Of a stretch of 47,242 nt of DNA, positions 1-7,162 are shown piece after piece. The stretch lies in the NCBI GenBank assembly GCA_018813065.1, contig JAHJCH010000116.1:1-47242 (forward strand). Direction: 5' to 3'. The translations under genes were made by a program, and so were the position numbers. Under the pieces are notes generated by a model. It was not told the origin of the DNA. It made no database searches and saw only the letters and a list, made by a program, of their open reading frames with translations. This stretch comes from Myxococcota bacterium. Its GTDB lineage: Bacteria > Myxococcota_A > Bradymonadia > UBA7976 > UBA1532. Each line of letters begins with the position of its first letter. Position 1 is the first letter of the stretch.

Positions 1-289
1 CGCCGCCCGCCACGCCGCCGCCGCCCACGCCGCCGCCGCCGCCCTCGCCGCTGTCTGCCTCGCCGCCGTCCACCTCATCGCAGGCGCAGGCGCTCCAGCT
101 GGCGCCATCATCGGCGCAGATCTGCGAGACCCCCTCACAGCCCTCACAGGGCAGGATGGCGCCGGGCTCACAGAGGGCGCCCGCGTCGGGGAGCTTGGCG
201 ACGGCGGTGTCCTCATCACAAGCAGAGACGGCGAGGCTGAGGGCCGCGCTCATCAGACACAAGGGCAGGGCAAACTTGAGCTTTCGCAT
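1..289 (-). CDS. Lipoprotein, C-terminus cut off by window edge
   Basis: The frame reads leftward from ATG at 289 and is still open at base 1, so only the first 96 codons are seen. The start has a GGAG ribosome binding site about 7 nt upstream. The N-terminus is a classical lipoprotein signal (MRKLKFALPLCLMSAALSLAVSAC would be the signal and lipidated Cys; the lipobox is AVSAC with Cys at about residue 24). Then comes a Cys-rich stretch (CEPGAILPCEGCEG, ICADDG, CACDE) and a Gly/Asp-rich linker running into a poly-Gly tract at the edge. This head-and-linker layout is common in myxobacterial surface lipoproteins. The function lies in the missing part and cannot be named. It is divergent from the metallophosphoesterase at 436. 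Confidence 0.75.
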   Translation of the reverse strand, partial: MRKLKFALPLCLMSAALSLAVSACDEDTAVAKLPDAGALCEPGAILPCEGCEGVSQICADDGASWSACACDEVDGGEADSGEGGGGGVGGGGVAGG

Positions 290-435
290 CTGGGCTCCGG
301 TGGGTTAATCGCCGCGAAGGTTAGCCCATCAGTGACCCTTCAATCGAGCGAATCTGTGGAGCTTATGACCGGTTCGGTCTACAACCAAGCGCGAGCCATC
401 AAACGCACACGGCGGAAGAAGGAGCACCACACGCG

Positions 436-1098
436 ATGCGACTCGTGCTGATGTCCGACACACATCGACGCCACCCTGACATCCCCGAGATCCCCGAGGG
501 AGACATCCTGATCCACGCGGGGGACTTCACGGGGCGAGGCCACTCCAAAGAGATCAAGAAGTTCAGCCGCTGGATGGCCGCCCAGCCGCACCCATATAAG
601 ATCATCGTGGCGGGCAACCATGACTTCCTCTTCGAGACGGAGCCTGAGCGCGCCGTGGGGCTCCTCAACGGCTGCATCTACCTCTGTGACAGCGGGATCG
701 AGATCAACGGGCTGAAGATCTGGGGCAGCCCGATACAGCCTTGGTTCCTCGACTGGGCCTTTAACGTCCGTGAGGACGAGGCGCGGGCGCGGACCTGGGC
801 GCAGATCCCCGATGACACCGACGTGCTCATCACGCACACGCCGCCCTATGGGATCATGGACGCCAACGAGGCGGGTGAGCCCTGCGGCTGTCGCCCGTTG
901 AGGGCGCGCGTGGCGCAGCTGGGCCTGGCGCTGCACGTCTTTGGGCACATCCATGAGGGCTATGGCGTGACCCAGATCGATGACACCCTCTTCGCCAACG
1001 CCGCGATCTGCGATGTGCGCTACCAACCCACCAACGCCCCGATCGTCATCGACCTGGAGCCGCGCCGTGCAAACCAACAAGGAGACAACACACCATGA
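436..1098 (+). CDS. Calcineurin-like metallophosphoesterase (MPPED/class III type)
   Basis: A 220-aa cytosolic phosphoesterase predicted to use a two-metal centre. All expected metal-ligand blocks are visible in order: SDTH (residues 7-10), HAGD (27-30), GNHD (60-63), a THTPP motif, and GHIHEGYG near residue 180. Order and length fit the MPPED1/MPPED2-like metallophosphoesterases, which hydrolyse small phosphodiesters; the substrate here is unknown. An AAGGAG sits about 12 nt before the ATG, a rather long spacing, but no better start is visible. The stop overlaps the next gene's ATG (ATGA at 1095-1098), so the two are probably translated together. There is no signal peptide. Confidence 0.88.
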   Translation: MRLVLMSDTHRRHPDIPEIPEGDILIHAGDFTGRGHSKEIKKFSRWMAAQPHPYKIIVAGNHDFLFETEPERAVGLLNGCIYLCDSGIEINGLKIWGSPIQPWFLDWAFNVREDEARARTWAQIPDDTDVLITHTPPYGIMDANEAGEPCGCRPLRARVAQLGLALHVFGHIHEGYGVTQIDDTLFANAAICDVRYQPTNAPIVIDLEPRRANQQGDNTP

Positions 1099-1910
1099 AG
1101 AAGCAACGCTCCGCCTGGGGGTCTGGCCTCACGCTGCTCTTGGCGCTGCCAGCGCTCTCCATCGGCCTGGGGATCCTCTACCTCGCCTGGGAGGGGCGAG
1201 GAGGCTGGGATCACGATGACTTCCTCCTGATCGGCGGGGGGGTCGCCGCGCTGGGCGTCCTCTTATCCTCGGCCTTCATCGGCGCGCGCAGCCGAGGCGT
1301 GCTTGGCGCGCTGCTGATGCTCTTGGGGCTGGGTGGCCTGGCGGGCGGCATCTACCAACTGCGCCTCACGCGCGAGGCGCGCCGCAGCGCCGCGCGGGAG
1401 GCCTACGTCCCGCCCATCGACTACGCGACGGGCCAGCTCTGCCGCACGGGCGAGGGCATCGCCAAGGCGCGCCCCTACGCCGCCGAGAGCGCCAAGCCGC
1501 GCGCGCTCTACATCCAGGGCGTCGAGACCTATGACTACACGCCGCCCAAGGCCCATGAGGCGCCCTTCAAGGCGCTCTTTGCCTCGGCGGTCCCTGAGCT
1601 TGAGGTCGTCGCCTGTGTGCGTCGGGTGATGACCGATCTGGGCGCCTGCCCGGGCGACTATGAAGGCCGTACGCTCCTGCTCAAGCGCGAGGATCTGCAC
1701 ATCAAGGTCTACCAAGCCCAAGCGGGGCGGCTGCTGGGGGAGATCAAGCAGCCGGGGCCGCCGCCCGAGCCTTGCCCGATGTCGGCGAAGTTCTACGAGG
1801 ACGCCAAGAGCAGCTGGTGGTTTACGCCGCACCCGATCACCGAAGCGCACCTGCTCAAGCCGCTCTTGACCTTTATCGAGCCCAACGCCCAGCCCACGGG
1901 ATCGCCTTGA
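1095..1910 (+). CDS. Membrane protein of unknown function, large extracytoplasmic domain
   Basis: A 271-aa protein not recognised as a named family. The N-terminal 90 residues contain three hydrophobic segments (about 10-30, 43-62 and 66-86, the last LGALLMLLGLGGLAGGIYQL). They are followed by a soluble domain of about 180 residues with several Cys (LC, ACVRR, GACPGD, PCPMS) that may form disulphides if it is periplasmic. The start overlaps the previous stop by ATGA, and a GGAG about 10 nt upstream serves it. Its stop TGA overlaps the TTG start proposed for the next gene, making a tight three-gene run. No catalytic motif is visible. Confidence 0.75.
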   Translation: MKKQRSAWGSGLTLLLALPALSIGLGILYLAWEGRGGWDHDDFLLIGGGVAALGVLLSSAFIGARSRGVLGALLMLLGLGGLAGGIYQLRLTREARRSAAREAYVPPIDYATGQLCRTGEGIAKARPYAAESAKPRALYIQGVETYDYTPPKAHEAPFKALFASAVPELEVVACVRRVMTDLGACPGDYEGRTLLLKREDLHIKVYQAQAGRLLGEIKQPGPPPEPCPMSAKFYEDAKSSWWFTPHPITEAHLLKPLLTFIEPNAQPTGSP

Positions 1911-2653
1911 GGTCACTGAGACGAAGCGGCGCGTGGGCGCTGCTCTACCTCAGCCTCTACGCCCTGGACGCCTGCTGGCCCAGCGCGGCGGCGATGATGG
2001 GCTTCGCGCTGACCTTCCTTGGGCTGAGCCTGACGCTGGTGCTCTTGGCCTACGCCGCCGAGGCGCCGCGTCGAGTGGAGGTCTTGGCGCTGATGGCCGT
2101 GTGGCCCTTGAGCCTCATCGCGCCATCGCCGCTGTCGGCGCTGTTGAGTGGCGGCGCGCTGCTGATCGTGGGCGTGGAGGCGGGGGCGTGGGTTGGGCGG
2201 CGGGTGCAGGTCGCGGGGCACCTCTGGCCGCTGGCCTTGGTGGCCTGCGCGGCGGACGCCTGGAGCGTCGCCAGCCCCAGCGGCCCGACGCAGCGCATGC
2301 TCAGCGCGCCGGAGAGCGCGTGGTCCTTTGCCAGCGCGCTGCTCTTGGTCTTACCCAGCCCAGGCGTGGGGTTAGCGCCGATCCTGGGGGTCGCCGACGC
2401 GCTGATGGTGGGCCTGCTCTTAGGGGCGGCGCATGCCCTTGGGCTCAGCGCGCGGCGCCTGGGGCTGGGGATCTTCCTGGGCCTTATGCTCTGCCTCATC
2501 GCCCTCCTGTGTTTGGCGCGGCCACTGCCGGCGCTGCCCTTTATCGCCGTGGCGGGGGTGGCGGCGTTGGGCGGCGCGGCGCGGCCCGCCTTTAAGGATC
2601 TGCTGGCGGCGCTGCTCTTCTGCCTCTTCTTCGTGGGCTTGGCGCTGTGGTGA
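1907..2653 (+). CDS. Presenilin/SPP-like (GxGD-type) multi-pass membrane protein
   Basis: I place the start at TTG 1907, which forms a TTGA overlap with the upstream stop; the frame is open further upstream but would run far into the previous gene. The 248-aa product is almost entirely hydrophobic, with roughly eight membrane segments. Three blocks match the active-site layout of presenilin and signal peptide peptidase in the right order. Asp117 lies in AADAWSVASPSGPTQRML, resembling the presenilin TM6 region around YD...CPKGPLRML. Asp164 lies in GVADALMVGLLLGAA, resembling GLGD. LPALPF (207-212) resembles the PAL motif. Known GxGD proteases cut substrates within membranes using the two Asp. 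The Gly before the second Asp is Ala here. The assignment comes from motif reading only; it could be an inactive or distant relative. Confidence 0.6.
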   Translation: MRSLRRSGAWALLYLSLYALDACWPSAAAMMGFALTFLGLSLTLVLLAYAAEAPRRVEVLALMAVWPLSLIAPSPLSALLSGGALLIVGVEAGAWVGRRVQVAGHLWPLALVACAADAWSVASPSGPTQRMLSAPESAWSFASALLLVLPSPGVGLAPILGVADALMVGLLLGAAHALGLSARRLGLGIFLGLMLCLIALLCLARPLPALPFIAVAGVAALGGAARPAFKDLLAALLFCLFFVGLALW

Positions 2654-2742
2654 GCGGCGCGCTTTGAGCGCGGAGCCGTCGTGCCGCCCCGCCGCCCGCC
2701 GCTGAGCCCTTTTGCCGCACCCCCGCGCGTGTTAACTATGCC

Positions 2743-2757
2743 CCTCTGACGCAGAGG
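2743..2757 (+). promoter_or_regulatory. Hairpin covering the ftsY ribosome binding site
   Basis: CCTCTG (2743-2748), loop ACG and CAGAGG (2752-2757) form a perfect 6-bp stem. Its 3' arm contains the GAGG that is the only ribosome binding site for ftsY (ATG at 2761 or 2764). If the hairpin is present in the mRNA it would hide the site and could make ftsY translation sensitive to temperature, coupling or a bound factor. A possible -10 (AACTAT, 2734-2739) lies so close that some transcripts might start inside the stem. Confidence 0.4.
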
Positions 2758-2763
2758 TGGATG

Positions 2764-4113
2764 ATGGACACACACGCCCTCATTTTTGAGCTTTTGATTC
2801 GCCAAACCGAGGCCGCCGAGGCGGGCGCCCTTTGGATTGATTACCTGGTCTATGGTGGGCTGACCTCAGTCCTCTTAGTCTTCCTCTATAAAGCCCTCAA
2901 GCAGCCCCCCCCCGCCCTCGAAGATCAGCGCCCCAAGCCACATGAACCACAGCTCCCCAAGAAGACCGAGGAGGAGCTAGAGGCCGAGGCGCGCCGCGCC
3001 TTTAAGATCCCACAGGTCGAGGCGGGCACCACGGGGCGCACGCGCGTCCGCCTCGCCGCGCCCGAGGCCGCCGCCGCACCCACCGAGGATAAGCCCGCTG
3101 AGCCCAAGCCTAAGCCCGAGCCCGAGCCTAAGCCCAAGCCCGAGCCCAAGCCCGAGCCCGAGCCTAAGCCCGAGCCCAAGCCCGTCGTCGAAGAGGCGGA
3201 GGCCGCAGGGAAGACGCTGCGCGAGGGCCTCTCGCGCACGCACGAGGGCTTTATCAAGAAGCTGACGAAGCTCTTTGGCGCGGCCCAGGTCATCGATGAT
3301 GATCTGCTCGCCGAGCTGGAGGAGGCCCTCTTCACGGCGGATGTTGGCGTGCAGACCAGCCTCAAGATCGTCGAGGAGGTGGAGCGCTCCATGAGCGGCG
3401 GCCTCAATGATCCCGCCAAGGTCTGGGCGAAGCTCAAGGACAAGATCCACGAGATGCTCAAGGTGGACGCCCCCGCCTTGGATCTGCGCGCGGCCAAGCC
3501 CTTTATCATCATGGTCGTCGGCGTCAACGGCGCAGGGAAGACGACCACCATCGGCAAGCTCGCCAAGCAGTACACGGATCAGGGCCTGCGCGTGCTCCTC
3601 GCGGCGGGCGACACCTTCCGCGCGGCGGCGGTGGAGCAGCTGGCGGTCTGGGCGGAGCGGGCGGGGGTGCCCATCGTCAAGGGCGCCGAGGGCCAAGACC
3701 CCTCCAGCGTGATCTTCGACGCCTGCAAGCGCGCCGTCAGCGAGGGCTTCGATGTCTGCATCGCCGATACGGCGGGGCGGCTTCAGGCCAAAAAGGAGCT
3801 GATGGATGAGCTGGGCAAGGTCCACCGCGTGATGGGCAAGGCCGCGCCGGGCGGCCCTCATGAGGTCTGGCTCGTCCTCGACGCCACCAACGGCCAGAAC
3901 GCGATCAGCCAGGCCAAGGAGTTCACCAAGGTCGTCAACGTCACGGGCCTGGTGTTGACCAAGCTCGATGGCACCGCCAAGGGCGGCGTGGTCATCGGCA
4001 TCTCCGATGAGATGTCGCTGCCCGTGCGCTACATCGGCATCGGCGAGAAGGTCCAAGACCTGCGCGTCTTCGATCCGGTCAGCTTTACAGAGGCCCTCTT
4101 CGGCGACGCTTAA
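2764..4113 (+). CDS. ftsY: Signal recognition particle receptor FtsY
   Basis: The SRP receptor GTPase that docks ribosome-nascent chain complexes to the membrane and hands them to SecYEG. The N-terminus has one membrane segment (about residues 25-42, YLVYGGLTSVLLVFLYKAL), then an acidic/Pro-Lys-Glu linker with KPEPEPKP repeats (about 115-142), then the NG domain. GTPase motifs are GVNGAGKTT (G1), DTFRAAA, DTAGRLQ (G3), TKLDGTAKGG (G4) and GIGEKVQDL. The length of 449 aa fits FtsY with an extended A-domain. Two adjacent ATGs exist at 2761 and 2764; I prefer 2764 because GAGG then lies 6 nt upstream. It is followed by a clear intrinsic terminator and so forms its own transcription unit end. Confidence 0.97.
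   Translation: MDTHALIFELLIRQTEAAEAGALWIDYLVYGGLTSVLLVFLYKALKQPPPALEDQRPKPHEPQLPKKTEEELEAEARRAFKIPQVEAGTTGRTRVRLAAPEAAAAPTEDKPAEPKPKPEPEPKPKPEPKPEPEPKPEPKPVVEEAEAAGKTLREGLSRTHEGFIKKLTKLFGAAQVIDDDLLAELEEALFTADVGVQTSLKIVEEVERSMSGGLNDPAKVWAKLKDKIHEMLKVDAPALDLRAAKPFIIMVVGVNGAGKTTTIGKLAKQYTDQGLRVLLAAGDTFRAAAVEQLAVWAERAGVPIVKGAEGQDPSSVIFDACKRAVSEGFDVCIADTAGRLQAKKELMDELGKVHRVMGKAAPGGPHEVWLVLDATNGQNAISQAKEFTKVVNVTGLVLTKLDGTAKGGVVIGISDEMSLPVRYIGIGEKVQDLRVFDPVSFTEALFGDA
3102..3183 (+). repeat. Pro-Lys-Glu coding repeat in the ftsY linker
   Basis: Short 6-bp and 12-bp direct repeats of the type AAGCCCGAGCCC encode an alternating KPEPEPKP tract between the membrane anchor and the GTPase domain of FtsY. 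It is a flexible, charge-balanced linker and probably variable in length between strains. Confidence 0.85.
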
Positions 4114-4125
4114 GCCCTCGCAGAT

Positions 4126-4150
4126 CCCCCCGCACGGCGGAGGGTTTTTT
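4126..4150 (+). terminator. Rho-independent terminator of ftsY
   Basis: CCCCCCGC (4126-4133), loop ACG and GCGGAGGG (4137-4144) pair over 8 positions with one C-A mismatch, followed directly by six T (4145-4150). It lies 12 nt after the ftsY stop. Confidence 0.85.
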
Positions 4151-4213
4151 ATTGTGGGGCCGAGAGGCGGCGTGATAGTAAGCCAAAGCTTTAAGACTCG
4201 GGATTCGGAGGCT

Positions 4214-5002
4214 ATGGACCGAAGAACGTGGGGATTGGCGACGCTCATCCTCTTCGCGGCGCCAACCCTCAGCGCCCAGGAGATGACCTTCAGCCTAGAT
4301 GACACTGGTGGTAGCGCAGATGCCCCCGCCGGGGATCCTGTGGCGGGGGATGACGGCGGCGCGATGGACTTCGGCGTGATCGACACCGAGGAGGCGGTCA
4401 AAGAGCAGGCCCGCTCCAAGCGCGCCGAGAACGACCTCATCCGGACCATCCAGCACCGCCCATTTCTCCGACGCAAGCGCGCGGAATTTAACCCTTTTCT
4501 GGGCTCCAACGTCAACGACAACCTGGTCAACCTCTTTGTCGCGGGGGGGAACCTCAACTTCCACCTCACCGAGGTGATGGCCATCGGGGTCAACGGGGGC
4601 TACGCCCTGGGCTCAGAGACGGCCCTCTTCGATCGCGTCATCGAGGACTATCAAGTCTTCCCACAGATCTCCAAGGTGCTGTGGTATGGCACGCTGCACT
4701 TCCAGTACGCGCCGATCTACGGCAAGTTCGCGCTCTTTAACTCTTGGATTATCCCTTGGGATGCCTACGCGGTCTTAGGCGTCGGCTACACCAAGACTGA
4801 GCTTGACGGACACCCAACTTTGGCGGCGGGCGTGGGTCAGCGCTATTTCATGAACCGCTGGTTCACTGTCAATATGGAGCTGCGCGATAACATCTTTAAT
4901 GAGGAATACCCCAGCGGCAGCGAGCTGGTGCATAACCTCCTCTTTACAGCGGGCGTCAGCTTCTTTATCCCACCTGATTTTGAATATCGGACGCTGAGGT
5001 GA
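4214..5002 (+). CDS. Outer-membrane beta-barrel protein, myxobacterial type (first of tandem pair)
   Basis: A 262-aa exported protein. MDRRTWGLATLILFAAPTLSAQ is a signal peptide with likely cleavage after LSA. The mature N-terminus is an acidic linker, then a barrel domain from about residue 85 with alternating aromatic strands (NFHLTEVMAIGVNGGYALGS, PIYGKFALFNSW, AYAVLGVGYTK, NMELRDNIF) and a C-terminal terminal strand. It resembles the beta-barrel family described mainly in Myxococcota (TIGR04565-like; recognised by pattern, not searched). ATG 4214 has GGAGG only 2 nt upstream; a GTG at 4172 is in frame and would add 14 residues. The downstream gene is a clear paralogue (GKFALF and GVG blocks shared). 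It probably starts a new transcription unit after the ftsY terminator. Confidence 0.82.
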   Translation: MDRRTWGLATLILFAAPTLSAQEMTFSLDDTGGSADAPAGDPVAGDDGGAMDFGVIDTEEAVKEQARSKRAENDLIRTIQHRPFLRRKRAEFNPFLGSNVNDNLVNLFVAGGNLNFHLTEVMAIGVNGGYALGSETALFDRVIEDYQVFPQISKVLWYGTLHFQYAPIYGKFALFNSWIIPWDAYAVLGVGYTKTELDGHPTLAAGVGQRYFMNRWFTVNMELRDNIFNEEYPSGSELVHNLLFTAGVSFFIPPDFEYRTLR

Positions 5003-5009
5003 GGCGCGC

Positions 5010-5744
5010 ATGAATCAAACACATCGACGCCTTAGCCTTACGCTCCTCCTCGTCCTTGGCGCGGGCCTCAGCCACGCCGAGGAGCCCCGCCGCCGCACCG
5101 CCATGGAGCGGCTGGAGGAGGGCGACGCCATCCGCAACCCCTTGCTCTTGCGCGGCGGGCGGTTTGAGCTGGAGCCCGTCGTGGGCTTCACCCTCGGCGA
5201 CGCCTTTCGACGCACGGCGCTCTATGGCATCCGGGCCAACTATCACATCAGCGAGGCCTGGGCGATTGGCCTGATGGGCTTCGGCGGGCTGGCGTGGGAC
5301 ACTGGCTTGGGTGAGCGCCTGGTCACGACCCGCCCCGAGAAGGTCAAAGACGGCAGCTTCTCCGATATCAAGTACATGGGGACGCTGGAGCTGACCTACA
5401 CACCGCTCGTGGGCAAGTTCGCGCTCTTTGGCCGCAAGGTCTTTAACTATGACATCCACGGGATCGTGGGCGTCGGCGCCAACGCCAGCGGTGAGGGTAA
5501 GACCGAGAACACCTCGCTCACGCCCACAGCGGGCTTGGGCGTGCGCACGTTCATCACCAAAGGGATGTCGATCAACGTCACCTTCCGCGATTACATCTAC
5601 AGCCAAGCCCTCAACACCGTCACTGAGCGCGATAAAGAGGGCAAGACGGTCACCAACGCCTCTGAGGCGGAGTGGAGCAACCACTTCGCGCTCACCGTGG
5701 GCCTGGGCGTCTTCTTCCCCCAACAGCCGAAAATCGGTAAGTAA
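5010..5744 (+). CDS. Outer-membrane beta-barrel protein (second of tandem pair)
   Basis: A 244-aa paralogue of the preceding gene, 7 nt downstream, with AGGTGAGG as ribosome binding site. A signal peptide (MNQTHRRLSLTLLLVLGAG, cleavage near SHA) is followed by a short Arg-rich stretch and a barrel. Matching blocks are RNPLLLRGGRFELEPVVGF, SEAWAIGLMGFGG, ELTYTPLVGKFALF, GIVGVG and a C-terminal AEWSNHFALTVGLGVFFP strand with a terminal aromatic. Tandem pairs of such barrels may form hetero-oligomers or arise by duplication; the sequence does not decide. No substrate or pore function can be assigned. Confidence 0.82.
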   Translation: MNQTHRRLSLTLLLVLGAGLSHAEEPRRRTAMERLEEGDAIRNPLLLRGGRFELEPVVGFTLGDAFRRTALYGIRANYHISEAWAIGLMGFGGLAWDTGLGERLVTTRPEKVKDGSFSDIKYMGTLELTYTPLVGKFALFGRKVFNYDIHGIVGVGANASGEGKTENTSLTPTAGLGVRTFITKGMSINVTFRDYIYSQALNTVTERDKEGKTVTNASEAEWSNHFALTVGLGVFFPQQPKIGK

Positions 5745-5767
5745 CCCACAACCCTCGGCGAGCCACC

Positions 5768-7162
5768 ATGCACGCGCTGCGACACCTCCTCTTCGGCACG
5801 GCGACGCGGAGGTGGGGGGCGCTCCTCCTCTCCGACGCCCTCTTCTTTGGCGGCGCGCCGCTGATCCACCGCTACATCGATCTGGAGGCGCGCTCACCTG
5901 GGCTGGCCTTCACCCTCTTTGCCCTCTGGATGGCCCTGGGCATCATCGCCGCGCTGTGTACGCTCATCGGGCTGGGTCCGCTCCTCTTCGGCGCTCGCTT
6001 TATCCACCAGCTCCTCAAGGATGAGATGGCGGCGCTGGACGCGCGCATCGATGGCCGAGCCGAGGTCGAGGCCGATGAGGACGACGAGGAGGCCGCCATC
6101 CAGTCCCTGCGCCGCGATCACAGCGCGCGCTTTGGGATCTACTTCATCGGCTTCGCCGCCCTCTTCGTCATCACCAGCGATCAGCTCAGCGGCGGCTTTA
6201 TGTCGCGGTTCACGCATCCGGGCGTCGCCATCGTACACATGCGCAGCCCCCAGCCCGCCACCCGCCGGACTGGGCTGGAGATGCTGACGACGCGGCTGGA
6301 CTTCCACCCCAGCGATGAGGTCAGCCGGGTGGTGCTCGCCGCCCTCGACGATCCTGATGAGGGCGTCGCCGCGCGCGCCGCCTTCGCCGCTGGGGGCTTG
6401 GGGTTGGACGCCACCGCGCCGAGGCTGGCGCAGATGGCCCGCCAGCAGCCCGCGCTCAGCTTCGCGGCGATGATCGCCCTGGGGCGTGTGGGGCGGCGGC
6501 TGGACGACAGCATCAAGCCCGAGGTCCAGCGTGTGGCCCGAGGGCTGGCCGACGCGCAGGGCGCGCAAGCCGAGCCGCGCGCCTTGGCGATCATGCTGGG
6601 GATGCTGCGCGCCCCTGAGATCCAACGGCTGCGGGCCATCTTCGAGGGCGCGCCGTCGTCTGAGGCGCGCGTCGCCGCCCTGTGGGCCTTGGGAGAGCTA
6701 CGCGACGCGCAGCTCTTTGAGATCATGACCACGGCGCTGCGCGATCCCGATCTTCAGGTGCGCTGCGCGGGGGCTGTGGGGTTGGAGAAGATGATCATCT
6801 TCGAGGCCTCTGTGCCGTTGCAGGCCGCCTTCGAGGCGGTCAAGGACCCCGCCGCCCGCTGCGAGGAGGTCCGCGTCCCTGTCCAAGAGGGCGGGCCAAA
6901 GATCGTGATGCTCACCCAGCGCCTCTATCACATCAACCTGCTGCGGGCGATGGCGACCACCGATGATCCCAAGCTGATGGACTGGCTGGTGGCGCATCAG
7001 GAGGGGGTCGCGGCGGAGACGCATGATCTGATGCGTAAGCTCTACGAGCGGCTCAAGAAGAAGGACGCGCGCGGGGAGCTAAACCGCCTCAAGCAGAAAG
7101 ATCAGATCAGGGCGCTGCGCCGCGTCGAGGGCGATGACGCCAAGGTGAAGGCGGCGGAATGA
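5768..7162 (+). CDS. Membrane-anchored HEAT-repeat protein
   Basis: A 464-aa protein. Hydrophobic segments lie at about 18-35, 45-78 (long, possibly two passes) and 122-140, with an acidic loop (EADEDDEEAA, 101-110) between them. From about residue 160 the chain is made of HEAT/PBS-like helical repeats (LEMLTTRLDF, VVLAALDDPDEGVAARAAFA, RVAALWALGELRDAQL, TALRDPDLQVRCAGAVGLEKM), typical protein-protein scaffolds. It ends in a basic, helical tail. It overlaps the following ATPase gene by ATGA (7159-7162), so the two products are probably made in step and may interact at the membrane. Its own start has only a weak ribosome binding site. Confidence 0.8.
   Translation: MHALRHLLFGTATRRWGALLLSDALFFGGAPLIHRYIDLEARSPGLAFTLFALWMALGIIAALCTLIGLGPLLFGARFIHQLLKDEMAALDARIDGRAEVEADEDDEEAAIQSLRRDHSARFGIYFIGFAALFVITSDQLSGGFMSRFTHPGVAIVHMRSPQPATRRTGLEMLTTRLDFHPSDEVSRVVLAALDDPDEGVAARAAFAAGGLGLDATAPRLAQMARQQPALSFAAMIALGRVGRRLDDSIKPEVQRVARGLADAQGAQAEPRALAIMLGMLRAPEIQRLRAIFEGAPSSEARVAALWALGELRDAQLFEIMTTALRDPDLQVRCAGAVGLEKMIIFEASVPLQAAFEAVKDPAARCEEVRVPVQEGGPKIVMLTQRLYHINLLRAMATTDDPKLMDWLVAHQEGVAAETHDLMRKLYERLKKKDARGELNRLKQKDQIRALRRVEGDDAKVKAAE

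Noticed and set aside
1772..1906. Longer N-terminus for the presenilin-like gene
   Set aside because: It would overlap the preceding gene by 139 bp; TTG 1907 gives a normal TTGA junction.
2655..2678. GC-rich hairpin after the presenilin-like gene
   Set aside because: Stem CGCGC/GCGCG is present but no T tract follows, so I do not call a terminator.
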